Assembly: GCA_034687125.1 (NCBI GenBank)
Contig: JAQGBZ010000028.1
Coordinates: forward strand, 248,001-312,000
Source of the DNA: Neelides folsomi
Taxonomy: Eukaryota; Arthropoda; Collembola; Neelipleona; Neelidae
DNA: 64,000 nt
Reading direction: 5' to 3'
Made by a program: the position numbers and the translations under genes
Shown here: positions 40,001 to 51,229 of the stretch, one piece after another
Layout of the letters: every line of letters begins with the position of its first letter
Numbering within the stretch: the first letter of the stretch is position 1
The notes under the pieces: generated by a model
What the model was told of the DNA's origin: nothing
The model's database searches: none
Seen by the model: the letters and a program-made list of their open reading frames with translations, nothing else

Positions 40001-40817
40001 CCAATAGCGGGTTCAAAGGAGGAGGAGAATCACGAAAGAAATAAAAGAGCTTTTCGAGAAATTGATTTTCTCCAGCAATCTTCTGGGCGAAATTTATGTC
40101 CGATGTGAGGATCTCGCAAACGATGGAAGGAAATTTGTACTGCTTCTGTAAATTACAATAAAATAATTAATTGTTATTATAATGACTATCCGATTATCGA
40201 TTGATTTGAACGAACAGCCATTGGAATTTCTGGGGCGGGTTCACGAGTGATGAGATCCAACATTGAATGAAGAACATTTGGTCTTAAAAGGCTAAATAGA
40301 AATGCAATTTTTTCAATATTAACAAGAAAATATGTAGTTAACTATGATAGGATGAAAATGATTGGTTGAAGGATACTTACAAATCAATTAGTTTTTTGTT
40401 CATTCCTCGGCACTCTTGAAGGACTTCATCTTGATCAAGAACCGCCGTGAGACTCACGTCCTATTAAAATCAAGTAGTATTGTTAAAAATTAGTAATTTA
40501 TAAATGAATCCTAAATTATCAAATCAATTTGCAAAAACAATTATCCTCCTATCTTGAAAATATTCTATCCCATCTAATTGCACTATAAAATACCAAAAGA
40601 CTAGTTGAAATGGAAAGATCCAAAATGATGAAAAATATTTAAAATGGATTTAATTGAATTATAAAATTAAAACTTAACTGATCATCTTTCTTTTTGATAT
40701 TAAAGGTATCTTCCAAATTACTCGTTTTTAAAGTGATAAAAAAGTGAAAATGGAGCTTACGGCTTGATCAAGGATCGTGTCGATATTTGAGCTGTTTGAG
40801 GCGGACGCCCAGAACAT
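37021..40817 (-). CDS. PPP6R3: PP6 phosphatase regulatory subunit (SAPS domain)
   Basis: Scaffold subunit that holds the protein phosphatase 6 catalytic subunit. About 14 complement exons; the clearest are 40761-40817, 40381-40460, 40216-40291, 39948-40145, 39650-39820, 39372-39553, 39171-39302 and 38821-39085, with others to 37021-37377. It opens MFWASASNSSNIDTILDQ, matching the MFW start of the family. SAPS landmarks: DVSLTAVLDQDEVLQECRGM, HSMLDLITREPAPEIPMA, KFPSIVCEILTSDI, PPLNPLLASYVCRVLSEIV, VGPLRLAIAKFIAHMATLH, WANPWNTLLHRYVCKGIIQ and KVGYLGHLELIVSAM. The C-terminus is long, acidic and Ser/Pro-rich (FLVSSSSSDDDKSK, SPDEGKEDEGAGD, repeated SPT/SPD/SPE), probably disordered and phosphorylated. 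Which vertebrate paralogue (R1–R3) it matches cannot be decided; the Drosophila counterpart is fmt. Confidence 0.92.
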
Positions 40818-41181
40818 GATTGCGGAGACAGCGGCAGAAACAGAGGTCAAATTAAATTGTAATTAAAGAATTTTTCTCTCAAAAGCGGCGACGGACACAC
40901 GACAAGAGGAACTGCAGACTTTACCATCATTGCTTCTTCTTTTTCGCTCAATACCCCGATTAGATTAAAATTCGTTCAAGTTTTAACTTAAAAATAAAAT
41001 ATAATTAACTAATATGGTCCCAATTGTATGCTTTCCAAATAAAATTCAATTCCAAGAATTCATGTTTTTAATGAAGTATGAAAATGAGGATGAGCATAAG
41101 AATGAATTTTATTTATTATTCTTCGATTACAGTGATGGTGAAAAAGGAATGGAGTGGATATCTCTAAAACACGGCCTTCCC
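40818..41181. other. Gap between ZDHHC17 stop and PPP6R start
   Basis: A 364-bp AT-rich gap on the minus strand in tandem orientation, holding the PPP6R promoter/5'UTR and the ZDHHC17 3'UTR. No separate gene is seen. Confidence 0.5.
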
Positions 41182-43473
41182 CTAAACAAACTGGTCAGTG
41201 TCAAGGAGTGGAAGTCCGTCTTCGTGACTAGATACAGGGACAAAGGTTCTTCTCCAGTCAGTTCCACCGCGAGGGAATCCAAAAAAGTCCCCAGCATTTC
41301 TGAGAAACCCGCGGTCAAAGGGCGATCCTTTGCTCTTCCCTGCTCCTCGGAAGTAACTGTACCGACTGTGGTTCAGCCTTTCATTCGTTGTCATCCCCAA
41401 CCAAAGAATCTACGCAAAGGTTCATTAATTTCCCCATTTCTTAATTAAACCATTACAATCGAATGATCCTTGTATTGAAATAAAACCTGATAAAGTTGGC
41501 AAGCGAGAAGGACGGCAACCCAAACAGCGTGCACAATCGCTTGCGAAGCCATGAAAGTAACCCAAGGGGCACATGAAAAAAGATTAATGATGTTCCTGGT
41601 CTGTCCATTGACTTGACAAAAAATCTTCCAAAATTCTATGGCTCCACAGACATAAACGACACAGGAGAGAACGAGACCAAAAAGATAGCCGATGAAGTAC
41701 TTGTGGTTTCCCCATCCAACGCAGTTCGACAGCCAAGGGCAATGGTGATCAAACCTTCAAACCATTCAAATTAGTCATTTATTTAAACATCTTGCATTAG
41801 TTCATAATTAGTTTTATTTAAACATCTTGCATTAGTTCATTATTAGTTTTATTTAAACATCTTGCATTAGTTCATTATTAATTTAATTAGCCTCACTTCG
41901 CCACACATCTATCACAAACAGAACAATGCTTCGACCGTATGGGCTTCCTCACGAGGCACGTCGTACAGAAATACTTTGCATCAAACCCGTCTTCCTCTGC
42001 CAGCTCAACGATTGTCTAAAAGCACATTTTAGAATTAATTATTTGTTAATTTTTAATTGTTATCTTGATGTAAATTAGAAATTGACTATTACTCTGTACT
42101 GTTCCTCTTTCGATATGATTATGACTCCCGGGTCGCCCTTCCAAGCCCGGATAAAGTTGTACCACAACACACCCGACGTCGACACCATTATGAACGTTGC
42201 TGAGGACGGGAGGACAGGGCTCATATATACAAACCAAACCATGTACATCCAAAACTGGAAAAAATATAATTTTTATTACTAATATTACCTTTATCTATAC
42301 TAATTAATTGTATTTAAGAATTTCCTTTAATTTTACTAACCTTCGTTGCGAGGTAAACGGATATTGGGAAAATTTGCATGAATCTTTCGTCACATAGGAG
42401 ATTTCCAGCCGCTCGAAAGAGAACGAAGGCTCCAAAGACAAGTCCTGCTTTCACGAACACATTCAATTCTGCTTGGAAGGTGAGGCCAAGGAGATAAATG
42501 GCGAGGAAGGGTAGGGCCGCCGTTCCCCAAAATCTCGTCTTCTACTCCGATAAAATGAAGGGGTTAGTAATTTTATTAATTGAATGGGAAATTGAATCTG
42601 ACCTTATCCTTTGCCAAGGTGGCACAAAAGGACCTCGACTGTCTGTTTGAGTCCTTGGCCAAAATCCTTTCCACCGTCCCTCGTCCGATCCACTCGTTGG
42701 GTCGGGACTTTTTGAGGAGACTTGCAACAGTCTCCCCTTCTTTGTTCGCTACTTCCAAACTCCCCACCTTCCCAGCGAGGACCAAAACCGGAGTGGAGTT
42801 CTTGGTGTGGACGGCCCAATGAAGAGCCGTGTTCCCATGGACTCGGTCAGTTAGTGCAGGGGAGGCCCCAAAGGTCAAGAGTAGTCGTACTGGATCAGTC
42901 CTAAATTAAAATGTAAGTATTTGGTCCATTTGTGAAATTTAAACTTACGTTTGAACCCGAGCGGCGGCCCACATCAACGGGGTCATTCCGTTTTTATCGG
43001 GCAAGTCAGGTGGTACTCCTTTGGCCAGAAGATAGGCGACAATGGGCGTGTAGCCGAACTGAGCAGCTAAATGGATGGCCGAACATCCCTCGCCGTCACG
43101 GATGCTCGGATCGGCCCCTGCCTTGAGGAGCGAGACGACCATTGGCAAATGTCCTTGTCGAACTGCCCAGTGGAGAGGCGTTGACGACAATTCCCCTCCG
43201 ACGGCATCAACGACGGCTCCCCGGTCGATGAACAATTTGACAATGTCTCTCCGACAGTTGATGGCGGCCCAATGGAGCAAAGTGATGTTCTCGCTGTCAC
43301 GTTGGTTGACATCGAACTCCGAATCGAGCAGCTCCCGACATCGCTCGTAGTTCCCATACTGGAGAGAAAAGTGGTTAAGGAAGTTGGGAATTAAAATGAC
43401 TGTCAAGAACCTGAGTGGCTTTAACGATGTCTTGCTGCTCGTGTGGAACTTGGACTTGAGTCTCTCGCTCCAT
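41182..43473 (-). CDS. ZDHHC17: Ankyrin-repeat DHHC palmitoyltransferase (HIP14)
   Basis: Golgi/vesicle S-palmitoyltransferase that recognises substrates through its ankyrin domain. Complement exons: 43411-43473, 42949-43358, 42603-42900, 42341-42541, 42093-42254, 41897-42015, 41487-41754, 41182-41409; phases agree and give 582 residues (human 632). The N-terminus reads [20 protein letters not shown], then about six ankyrin repeats ([77 protein letters not shown]). Several transmembrane segments follow. The cysteine-rich domain has [20 protein letters not shown] and the catalytic [17 protein letters not shown], then [14 protein letters not shown] and a C-terminus GGTDWRRTF...DTDQFV. The DHHC cysteine is intact, so the enzyme should be active. 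It is divergent with twitchin. Confidence 0.96.
41781..41885. repeat. 35-bp tandem repeat filling a ZDHHC17 intron
   Basis: Three near-identical units of about 35 bp (core ATTTAAACATCTTGCATTAG) with AACATC at 41786, 41821 and 41856. They occupy most of the 142-bp intron between the exon ending in the zinc-binding CVAK and the exon starting with DHHC. Confidence 0.88.
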
Positions 43474-46235
43474 CCTCCTCGTAGAAGAACCTACGAAGAC
43501 CCGTCAACGTCTCGACATCTCCCGCTCCTCATTCTCTCAAGTGGTCGTAAAACTTCAATTACAATTAACTCTCATCTCTCATTACAAGCTAAGGATTTAA
43601 ATCCAAGGAAACTGGAGAGACGCAGAGGATAGGCGCTAGTCAAAATTACAAATGTTTCTATATGCCCCATAAATCATTTAAATGGCAAACTCAATGTCCT
43701 TTTTAGTTGTGACCTAAAGGACTTTTTTCTTTTAATGTTGTGAACTATTTATATTTACTTATAGATAGATAATTAAATATCAATATGTAACTTGAGCCAA
43801 ATTGATTATCATGAATCACTTACGAGGCAAAAAGTAATTAGGTATTGCAATTTCCTTTATTTATAATAATAATACAAATGTTTAGGGGCCATGTAAAGTT
43901 TCAGATATGTTTACACATTTCTTTTCTTACCACTTTGGATCATTTTGAAAGGACTGAGTAGAATTTCAAGCTTGAATTAAAGTTATTCTTAAACTTTATA
44001 CTACTTTTGTATACGTATAGGTTGCGGTTCCAATTCAAACTCTGTCCCAATCCTGAACCCTCGTCAATTTGGCCTATTGATCTATTGATAGAAATGTATT
44101 TATTGTATCTCAATCTTAAAAATTTAGTAACTTTTAACTTTATACGTAAATGCCAAATTCTCAGGACAAGGCAACGGCTCGGGGATACGAATGCACACGC
44201 ATACTACATAATAGGTATGGTCTATTCACATAAAAGTATGTGTATATGAAAGATCATTTCTTATGTTTTTAATTGACTAATTAACATTAAATTGAGTGTC
44301 TTAATTGAAGGCAGCTGGGAGGTGAAATTGAAGATTTTGTGAGTCTTATAAAGCAAAGAACATTTGGTTGAGTGAATTTCTCATTTGAAGTCTGTGAGTG
44401 TGTAAATAGCCAAGTCGGTCGGTGGCGGATGGGAGATTCTGGGTCTGTCTCATTTGTCTCCCTCATTCCTTCGGTCCCCTTTAGTTTTGAAGTAAGTAGA
44501 ATCAGATGAAAGTGGTTAAGTGGGGCGGAGGAGTCTTTTATACTTATTTATGCACTTGTTACATAATCAGATGACTCAATCTTCATTTATATACAATTGA
44601 CATTGGCGAGAAGTGGAGAAGGGGAATTCAATTCCCGACATTTGTCCCGGAGACCTCTCGAGGAGGATTCTTGGGAAGAATGAAGGGAGATTGGGAGAGC
44701 TAAAGTTAGAAAATGATGATTTCTCATCTCCTTTTCCCGAGAACCGAATATTTATTCCAACCCATCGACCACCATCGGATGCGTGGAAGTGCGTGGAATT
44801 TTGGCACTCTCGGAGAATTGCGAGTACCTGACGATGACTCAGTCAGCGGCACACGCGAGGATGCATCAGACCCCACCGACCCACCCCTCATACCGGGTCG
44901 AAAGGTTACCACTGTCAATAGGTCAAGGACCGAGAATATGCCACCCAATCGGGTTCAAATTCCAACTGCCCACTCACTCCTATTTTCCTCTTTTCACTTG
45001 TCTAGATTTGGGAATTTGAAGTGTTGTAAATACCAATGTTGGGTGATTGGCGAGATCCATCCCGACTGAGGCCGTCCATCCCAAGGGTTTCCGCATGGAG
45101 CTAATTCATCCTCATTAGTCATGAGCGTAATGAGGAGGATCTCGATGAATGAAGGCGGTGTGTTAATGGGAGGCCGTGGGCGGCCGAACACCTGATGCAT
45201 CGTTCTTTCACCTTTCCACGACCACTCTCATTCATGGACGAGGGTTGAGGACGGCGGAAGAATGAGGATTTGGAAATGGCGAATGAACCAACCACCTACT
45301 TACTATAAATACCCGGAGCAGGAAATTCAAGACTGTCTCCGATGCACAAGACGGGTCTAATAATAACATCCTCCTTGGTCCATCTTGGCCGGCCAATCAT
45401 CCATCCGAGATGACCAAAGGGAGCGGTGGCCGCGGGGCGGAGAGGGTATGTCCAATTAAATCTCGATTTCAGGACTTTCGGCGGGAGTAAGGGATTCCAT
45501 AGTGGTGGTTACATATATGGTTCGGGGATCGGGCGGATATAGAGTTACCGGGGTTGTGAGTCAACCCGCCCCCCGACTCTTCCGCCCGAATCCTATTTAT
45601 AATATCCGGCAGCGGGGAATGTTGGGTGGCGGACCGAAGGGGCGTCCCAGTTGACTTCCACCCTCCGCCACGACACGAGAATCCTCCCATTTACGAACAC
45701 TTGTACATTGACCCTCGAAACCCCGCTGGACGAAACTGCTACACCCGCAACATTCCGGACAATTTTAAGGTAATGTCCTGGGAAGTGTGTTCAGGGAAGT
45801 ATGGAAAACTCCGACTCCGTTCTTGAGTGCTCGCTGCCGGGATCGGGGCGGTTTTAGGGGAAAGGGAGAAAGTGGTTCGTGGCAGCGGGTCCTTCCAAGG
45901 GCCGAAAGTGTCGGGTTCCAATTTGGGTTTTGATTATGGCCATCGGCCGTTGGGTGTAAATGAGGAAGTTGAATTCGGAAGGTGACTTGAATTCGGGAGG
46001 CGTGGGGGAGTGAGAAAAACCCGTCGCCTCCCGGGTTGGGTTCTTGGCTCCGGGACGCGTCGGGCGGAAGTTCCACTCCGGCCACCTCACGCTCCTATTT
46101 ATACTCCGACCGCCCAAGAATGTTTAACCTGCTGCTCCTTCCTCCACACGACCCCAAAAGTAATAAATGCCGTTTTGACAGGGATTTCCTCAGGACCCGC
46201 GGTCGGGAAGGGTGGCGGCGGGTTGAATCGCTGCC
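43474..46235. other. Upstream region of twitchin / ZDHHC17
   Basis: A 2.8-kb region between two divergent starts. It is AT-rich to about 44,590, then distinctly GC-richer up to the twitchin ATG, with many short frames on both strands that match no family. Three MEF2-like motifs and a TATA-like TATAAAT at 45304-45310 lie in the right part. It probably carries the twitchin promoter and 5'UTR exon(s); the exact start site is not visible. Confidence 0.5.
45593..45602 (+). promoter_or_regulatory. Candidate MEF2 site upstream of twitchin
   Basis: CTATTTATAA matches the MEF2 consensus YTAWWWWTAR at all ten positions. Nine-of-ten matches lie at 45303-45312 (CTATAAATAC) and 46095-46104 (CTATTTATAC). 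MEF2 drives many muscle genes, so a cluster before a muscle gene is sensible, but the motif is short. Confidence 0.4.
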
Positions 46236-49200
46236 ATGGGGGCGTCCGAAGAGTCCGTCCCGGCCTTCACTCAGAAGCCGCAGCTGAGGCAAGAGGACGA
46301 TGGCAATAGGCTCATCTTTGAGTGCCAGCTTGTTGGCGGGCCGCAGCCGGAAATTAGCTGGTTCAGAGGCGACGTGGCCCTTTCCCCCGATCGTCGCACC
46401 GTTTTCAAAACCACGAAAATCGCGACAAACAAATACCTCGTCGTGCTCGAACTCGACAATGTTGTCGAGTCCGACGCCGGCCTTTACAAGGTCAAAGCGA
46501 AGAACAAGCATGGAGAAGTCTTCGCATCCATTAACCTCAACTTCAGCCGTAAGAACTTGCTTTCAAAAAATATTAAAATCCAACCCAAACACCTGTTGAG
46601 CTCCGTGCATTAATTCCAACCATGCAGTAATTAGCCGAGAGATTCATGTTCCGATGTTTAATGGCCCATTTAATTAGTTCTCCACTCAATTGCTCATTCA
46701 GTTACCATCCAAAAGACCCCAAAATTTATTCCCAATTTCAATCCCATCAATTATGAAAAGATGTGGAAAATTGGATTTCCTCACTTTATATAATATTTAT
46801 TACATTATACCAAGTTGTTGGCTTATTGTTAGTTAAATTAAAAAGGGAGGATACGAGCAATAGTTGAGAAATGATTATTTTATTAACTAAGTGGGCCCAT
46901 TGTTGGGAGATGTGGAGAACCTAAAATTAGAAACATCCGGAAGGAAAAAAAGGGCGAAGGAGGCCGCCGTCGAGACTTCCTTATTCTTTCCATCACCACT
47001 CCTCCGTTGGAGCAAAAAATGAGATTTCGCAAATGAACGCTAAATGCCCGGCCCTCATTACAACTTAAAGATCTCCGATCCCCAAATTCCCATCGGCATC
47101 TCTTCATGTCACCCAAAGAGTAGATTACGGCCTTTGTTAGTTCAACTGACGTCACTTGACCTACGACCTAGTTAGATAACCCCAACCATAAGCATAATCT
47201 TCGGTTCTATTTATTTTCTCTTTTCCTTTCTCCACCAATGGAATCATCATAGGAGTCATAAAAACTTAATAGATATTTACAAGTCTCAGGATTGATAATA
47301 TATCTAATGCCCATTTACATATATCTTATGTTTGTAGATGGCGTAAATGCGAAGCAAACGATAAACTAATTAATGCGCTCTCGCCACATGGCCTTTCAAT
47401 CCACAGGGAAATTTTAAACCGATGAGTTGATTTGTTTTCCCAAATCGCTGAGTTCACCTGATCATGGGGGCAATTAAGCTAGATGGGAGATGAGTCATGA
47501 TCTCAAACCATTTAAACTCTCATGAATGAATGAGTTAGTGAAGGATTCAAAGAATTTGAGATGTGGAATTGCTAAGTTGAGATTTCTCAGGAGGAGGAAT
47601 TCCTTAATTTGCTTTATTGTTAGATTAGAAGGAATTCAAGTACGCAGAAGACAAATAGCGCGAGTATATTGAAATGCACCACGCCTCCGTACATTTTTCA
47701 TCCATACATTCACGCTGTCTAATATGCAGATATACTCCAACATCAATCCATTTTATTAATATCTTAATTCCGACCGATTTTGGTGGATCTGACTGGTTTG
47801 TTCTATTTCAGCTGTTGACGAACCCCGAGAGAAGTAAGTGGATGGAAAGGAGGGCAGTGTGGACTTTTGTATTTTAGGCAAATCGACGGGGTTGCACCGA
47901 GCTTCGTGCAAAAGCCAGTGATCCGCCAAGAGGAGGACGGCCGCCGGCTCCTGTTCGAATGCAAGATCAAGAGCGACCCCAAACCAGGCGTGAGTTGGTT
48001 CCACGACGGGAAGGAAGTGGCGGCCTCGTCGCGCCACAAGCTGAGTGTGACCAAGGAAGGAGCCCTTTTCCTGGCCACGCTCGAGATCAAGAGTGTGGCT
48101 GTGGAGGATGCCGGGAAGTACAAAGTGACGGCAAAGAACGAGCTGGGCGAGTCCAACGCCACGATCAGCCTCAACTTTGACAGTAAGCCTGGAGTTGTCG
48201 GAGGGGGAGGAAGGCGTTGATGGACAGGTTGACCGCCGCGTACCTTTGACTAGAACGCTAGACAAGCACGCGAGCTATTTGAATAGAACATTTTAACATC
48301 TTTTCAAATCTCCCGCACTCACTTTTTTCACTCACGCCAAACACGAGTCCCGCTTGCGCCTTCTTAACCCTCCGTGATTCTTTTGGTGGCGGAACTAACG
48401 AGAGTCCCGTAGGTTCGTTCCTCAATCTAGGGACTTCGGGGGATTGTGCCCCGGTCAAGCCGTCTTTCACCGAACGACCCGTCATCCGACAAGACGACTC
48501 AGGAGCCATTTCCTTCCAAGTCAGACTCGCCGCCGAGCCCGAGCCCACAGTCACATGGTACAAATGGAATGATATTTGCGAGGGCGGAGGAATCTCCTTG
48601 GCACCGATCGCATCGTAGTACAACTCTAATTCATACACAGGGTTCACAAAGGGAAGACTGTGAGCGGGGCGCGGTTCGAGTCCCGGATGGTCCGCGAGTC
48701 GACGAGCGAGATCTACTACATCAGTTCCTTGCGGATCGCCAAGGCCGAGTCGGCCGACGAAGGGGAATACAAGGCCGTGGCGAAGAATCCCCACGGGGAG
48801 GCCACAGCCTTGGTGAACCTCAACTTCGAGGGCGGCGGGAAGGCCAAGTGAGTTTTGAGTCAGAGCGGGGAGAAGGTAAGAGTTTTTCCAGGATCCCCGA
48901 GGGGAAGCCGCCGCGGTTCCCGAAGAAGCCGACGATCAAGCAGGAAGGGGAGATGTTGGTCATGGAGTGCTTGCTCGAGGCCCAGCCGCTGCCCGACATC
49001 ACGTGGTTCCAGGGGGAGAAGGCCATTTCCCTCACGGACCGCATCCGGATGTCGAGGACGGAGAGCGGGAAGGACGCGTACCTTTTGTCCCTGCAGATCT
49101 CGAACCCCTCGATGGCCGACGGGGGGGCTTGGCGGTGCAACGCGGTGAATGCCTTCGGAGAGTCCAACGCAAACATCGCACTCAACTTCCAAGGTACCCG

Positions 49201-51229
49201 CCGACGTCCCTCCAGGCCCACATCTGTCCGCATGTTGTTTGGAACTAACTCGTGTCTTGCTAACGCTGGAACTCGCTTCGACCGCTTACCTGTCCGCCCC
49301 CCGCCCGCAACACGCCCTCCACCTCTCTTTATTGTAGGTGGCGACGACGGTGGGCTCGCTCCCACATTCGTCGAGAAGCCAAAGATCACCCCAAACGCTT
49401 CGGGAACACTCATCACCATGCGGTGTCGGTGCAAGGCAAACCCCGAACCCAAAATCTCATGGTTCAGAGGACAAACTCTTGTCTCAGAGTCCGCAAAAAT
49501 AAAAATGAAAACAACTTCGCTTCCTGATGACCTCTATGACCTTTTCCTCGAGATAAAGGTCAGTTTCGTTACAAAGTTGTCAAACACACAATGGAAAGAT
49601 ATGCTTTTAAATAAATGTTAAAACATTTGACGTTATGTTGAATTTTGAATTAAGAGCGAGATTTAGTCTGTATATTATATTAAGTCTCAGTGCATACGTT
49701 ATGTTGGATAAAGGAAGAAACCTTTGAATACGTTTTGATAAAATGTTAATTTTAATTAAAGGATCCCAGCGGGGCCGACGCTGGGACTTACCGTTGTCAC
49801 GCGGAAAATGTCCATGGAGAATCAAACGCGAATTTGAATTTGAACATCGAGGCCGAAGCGGAACCTGCTGGCCAGGCCCCCACCTTCGCGGAAAAACCGA
49901 GAATTGTGTCTGAGCAAAGTGGGAAGCTCATTTTTATGGAATGTCGGGTCAAGGCCGACCCTGCACCGACCTACACCTGGACATGCGATGGGGTGGAGGT
50001 GACCAAGTCCTCTAAATTCTCCATTTCAATGAAAGAGGAGTCGGGGCTGTTCATCATCCGTTTGGAAATTAAAGTAAGCATTTAATTAATTCTACTCAGA
50101 CCACTCACTTATTGGACTAGATTTAACTTTTTCTGTGTTTGCTATTTTCAGGATCCGCAGCCAGAAGAGAGCGGACTTTATAAATGCAACATTAAAAACG
50201 AATTCGGGGAAATTAATGCGAACCTCACTCTTAATATTGAAAGTAATTTATTTCATTTCCCGCTCACATTTAACTTTTTATAAGAAATTCCCATTTATGT
50301 ATATCTGAATGAATTTAATTAATTTTTTTCTCAATTCCAGTTGCTCCTGTGATTCGAGAGAAACCAAGGATAATTCGGGTAGAGAAGAAACGTGTGGTTG
50401 TGATTGAGTGCACCGTGAAATGCGCGGCTCCGCCTCAAGTCCAATGGTTCAAAGAGAAAAGCGTCCTCAAGGAAGATTCAAGAAAAGTCACGAAAGTCAC
50501 CCAGACTCAAAAGGTCCTTAATTTGCCTTAATGATTTATAAGTTTAAAGTTGACTCCAAATAATCCTTGTTAATGTGAGGGCCACATTTGTGTTTTAGGG
50601 TGAATACAAAGTCCAGTTGGAAATCAGTTCAGCAACAAAGGAGGACAAAGGAACTTACAAATTCCTGGCGAAGAACGAAAAGGGCGAAGCCACCTCTCAA
50701 GCCGTCGAAATCACGGAAATCTCCGGGGAGGAGGAAACGAAGGCGAAGGGCGAGGCTCCAAAATTTGCTCAAGGACTCAAGTCCACTGTAAATCACCATT
50801 TAATTTATCTTAAATACACAGGTCACTAATGTATTTGTATGAGCTTAGACGGTTGAAGAGGGAAAGAGCTGCGAGATGTTCTGTGAGTTGACCTCAGTTG
50901 ACAAAAAGGCGACTTTTATTTGGTACAGGTGAGTCGAACCGAATATGAATTATTATTAGGTAAATATGAATAAGTGGTAAAAATAAATACTTGCCTGTCT
51001 GTATAATAATATAATAAGCCTGTCATTTTTTTTCATTTTTTTCATTTTGAATTACAATGCAGGAACTCGACGGTGATACGGGAGACTAAAGAGACGAAAA
51101 TTAGTTTCGATGGGAAAATGGCCAAGATGGCCATCTCAGAGACGACGAAGGAAATGAGCGGAAACTACAAGGTGGAAGTTAAGAACGAATTTGGGTCCAA
51201 TACTTCTGAAGCAGAACTTGTCGTCAAAG
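46236..51229 (+). other. Twitchin Ig1–Ig8 exons
   Basis: Exons: 46236-46548 (Ig1), micro-exon 47812-47833, 47878-48182 (Ig2), 48431-48557 and 48641-48847 (Ig3), 48892-49193 (Ig4), 49338-49558 and 49762-50073 (Ig5 and start of Ig6), 50152-50242, 50341-50513, 50599-50787 (Ig7), 50849-50928, 51063-51229 (Ig8). Each Ig shows the I-set pattern: xPxFxxKP start, a Cys or its replacement in strand [14 protein letters not shown]-like Trp, and DxGxYKxxAxNxxGE near the end. Several strand-B or strand-F cysteines are absent, common in I-set domains of muscle proteins. Intron 46549-47811 (1.26 kb) is the longest here and holds no exon I can support. Confidence 0.9.

Noticed and set aside
41014-41448. Plus-strand open frame of 144 codons starting with ATG
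   Set aside because: It overlaps, antisense, the last ZDHHC17 exon, whose protein matches the family to the C-terminus. The upstream half is AT-rich flanking DNA.
43474-46235. Possible undetected gene in the 2.8-kb gap
   Set aside because: Many frames are open because of GC content on both strands, but none shows domain motifs or coherent splice phases.
48446-49621. Long plus-strand frame of 391 codons
   Set aside because: It reads through two introns in the wrong frame; Ig3 and Ig4 only make sense when spliced at 48557/48641 and 48847/48892.
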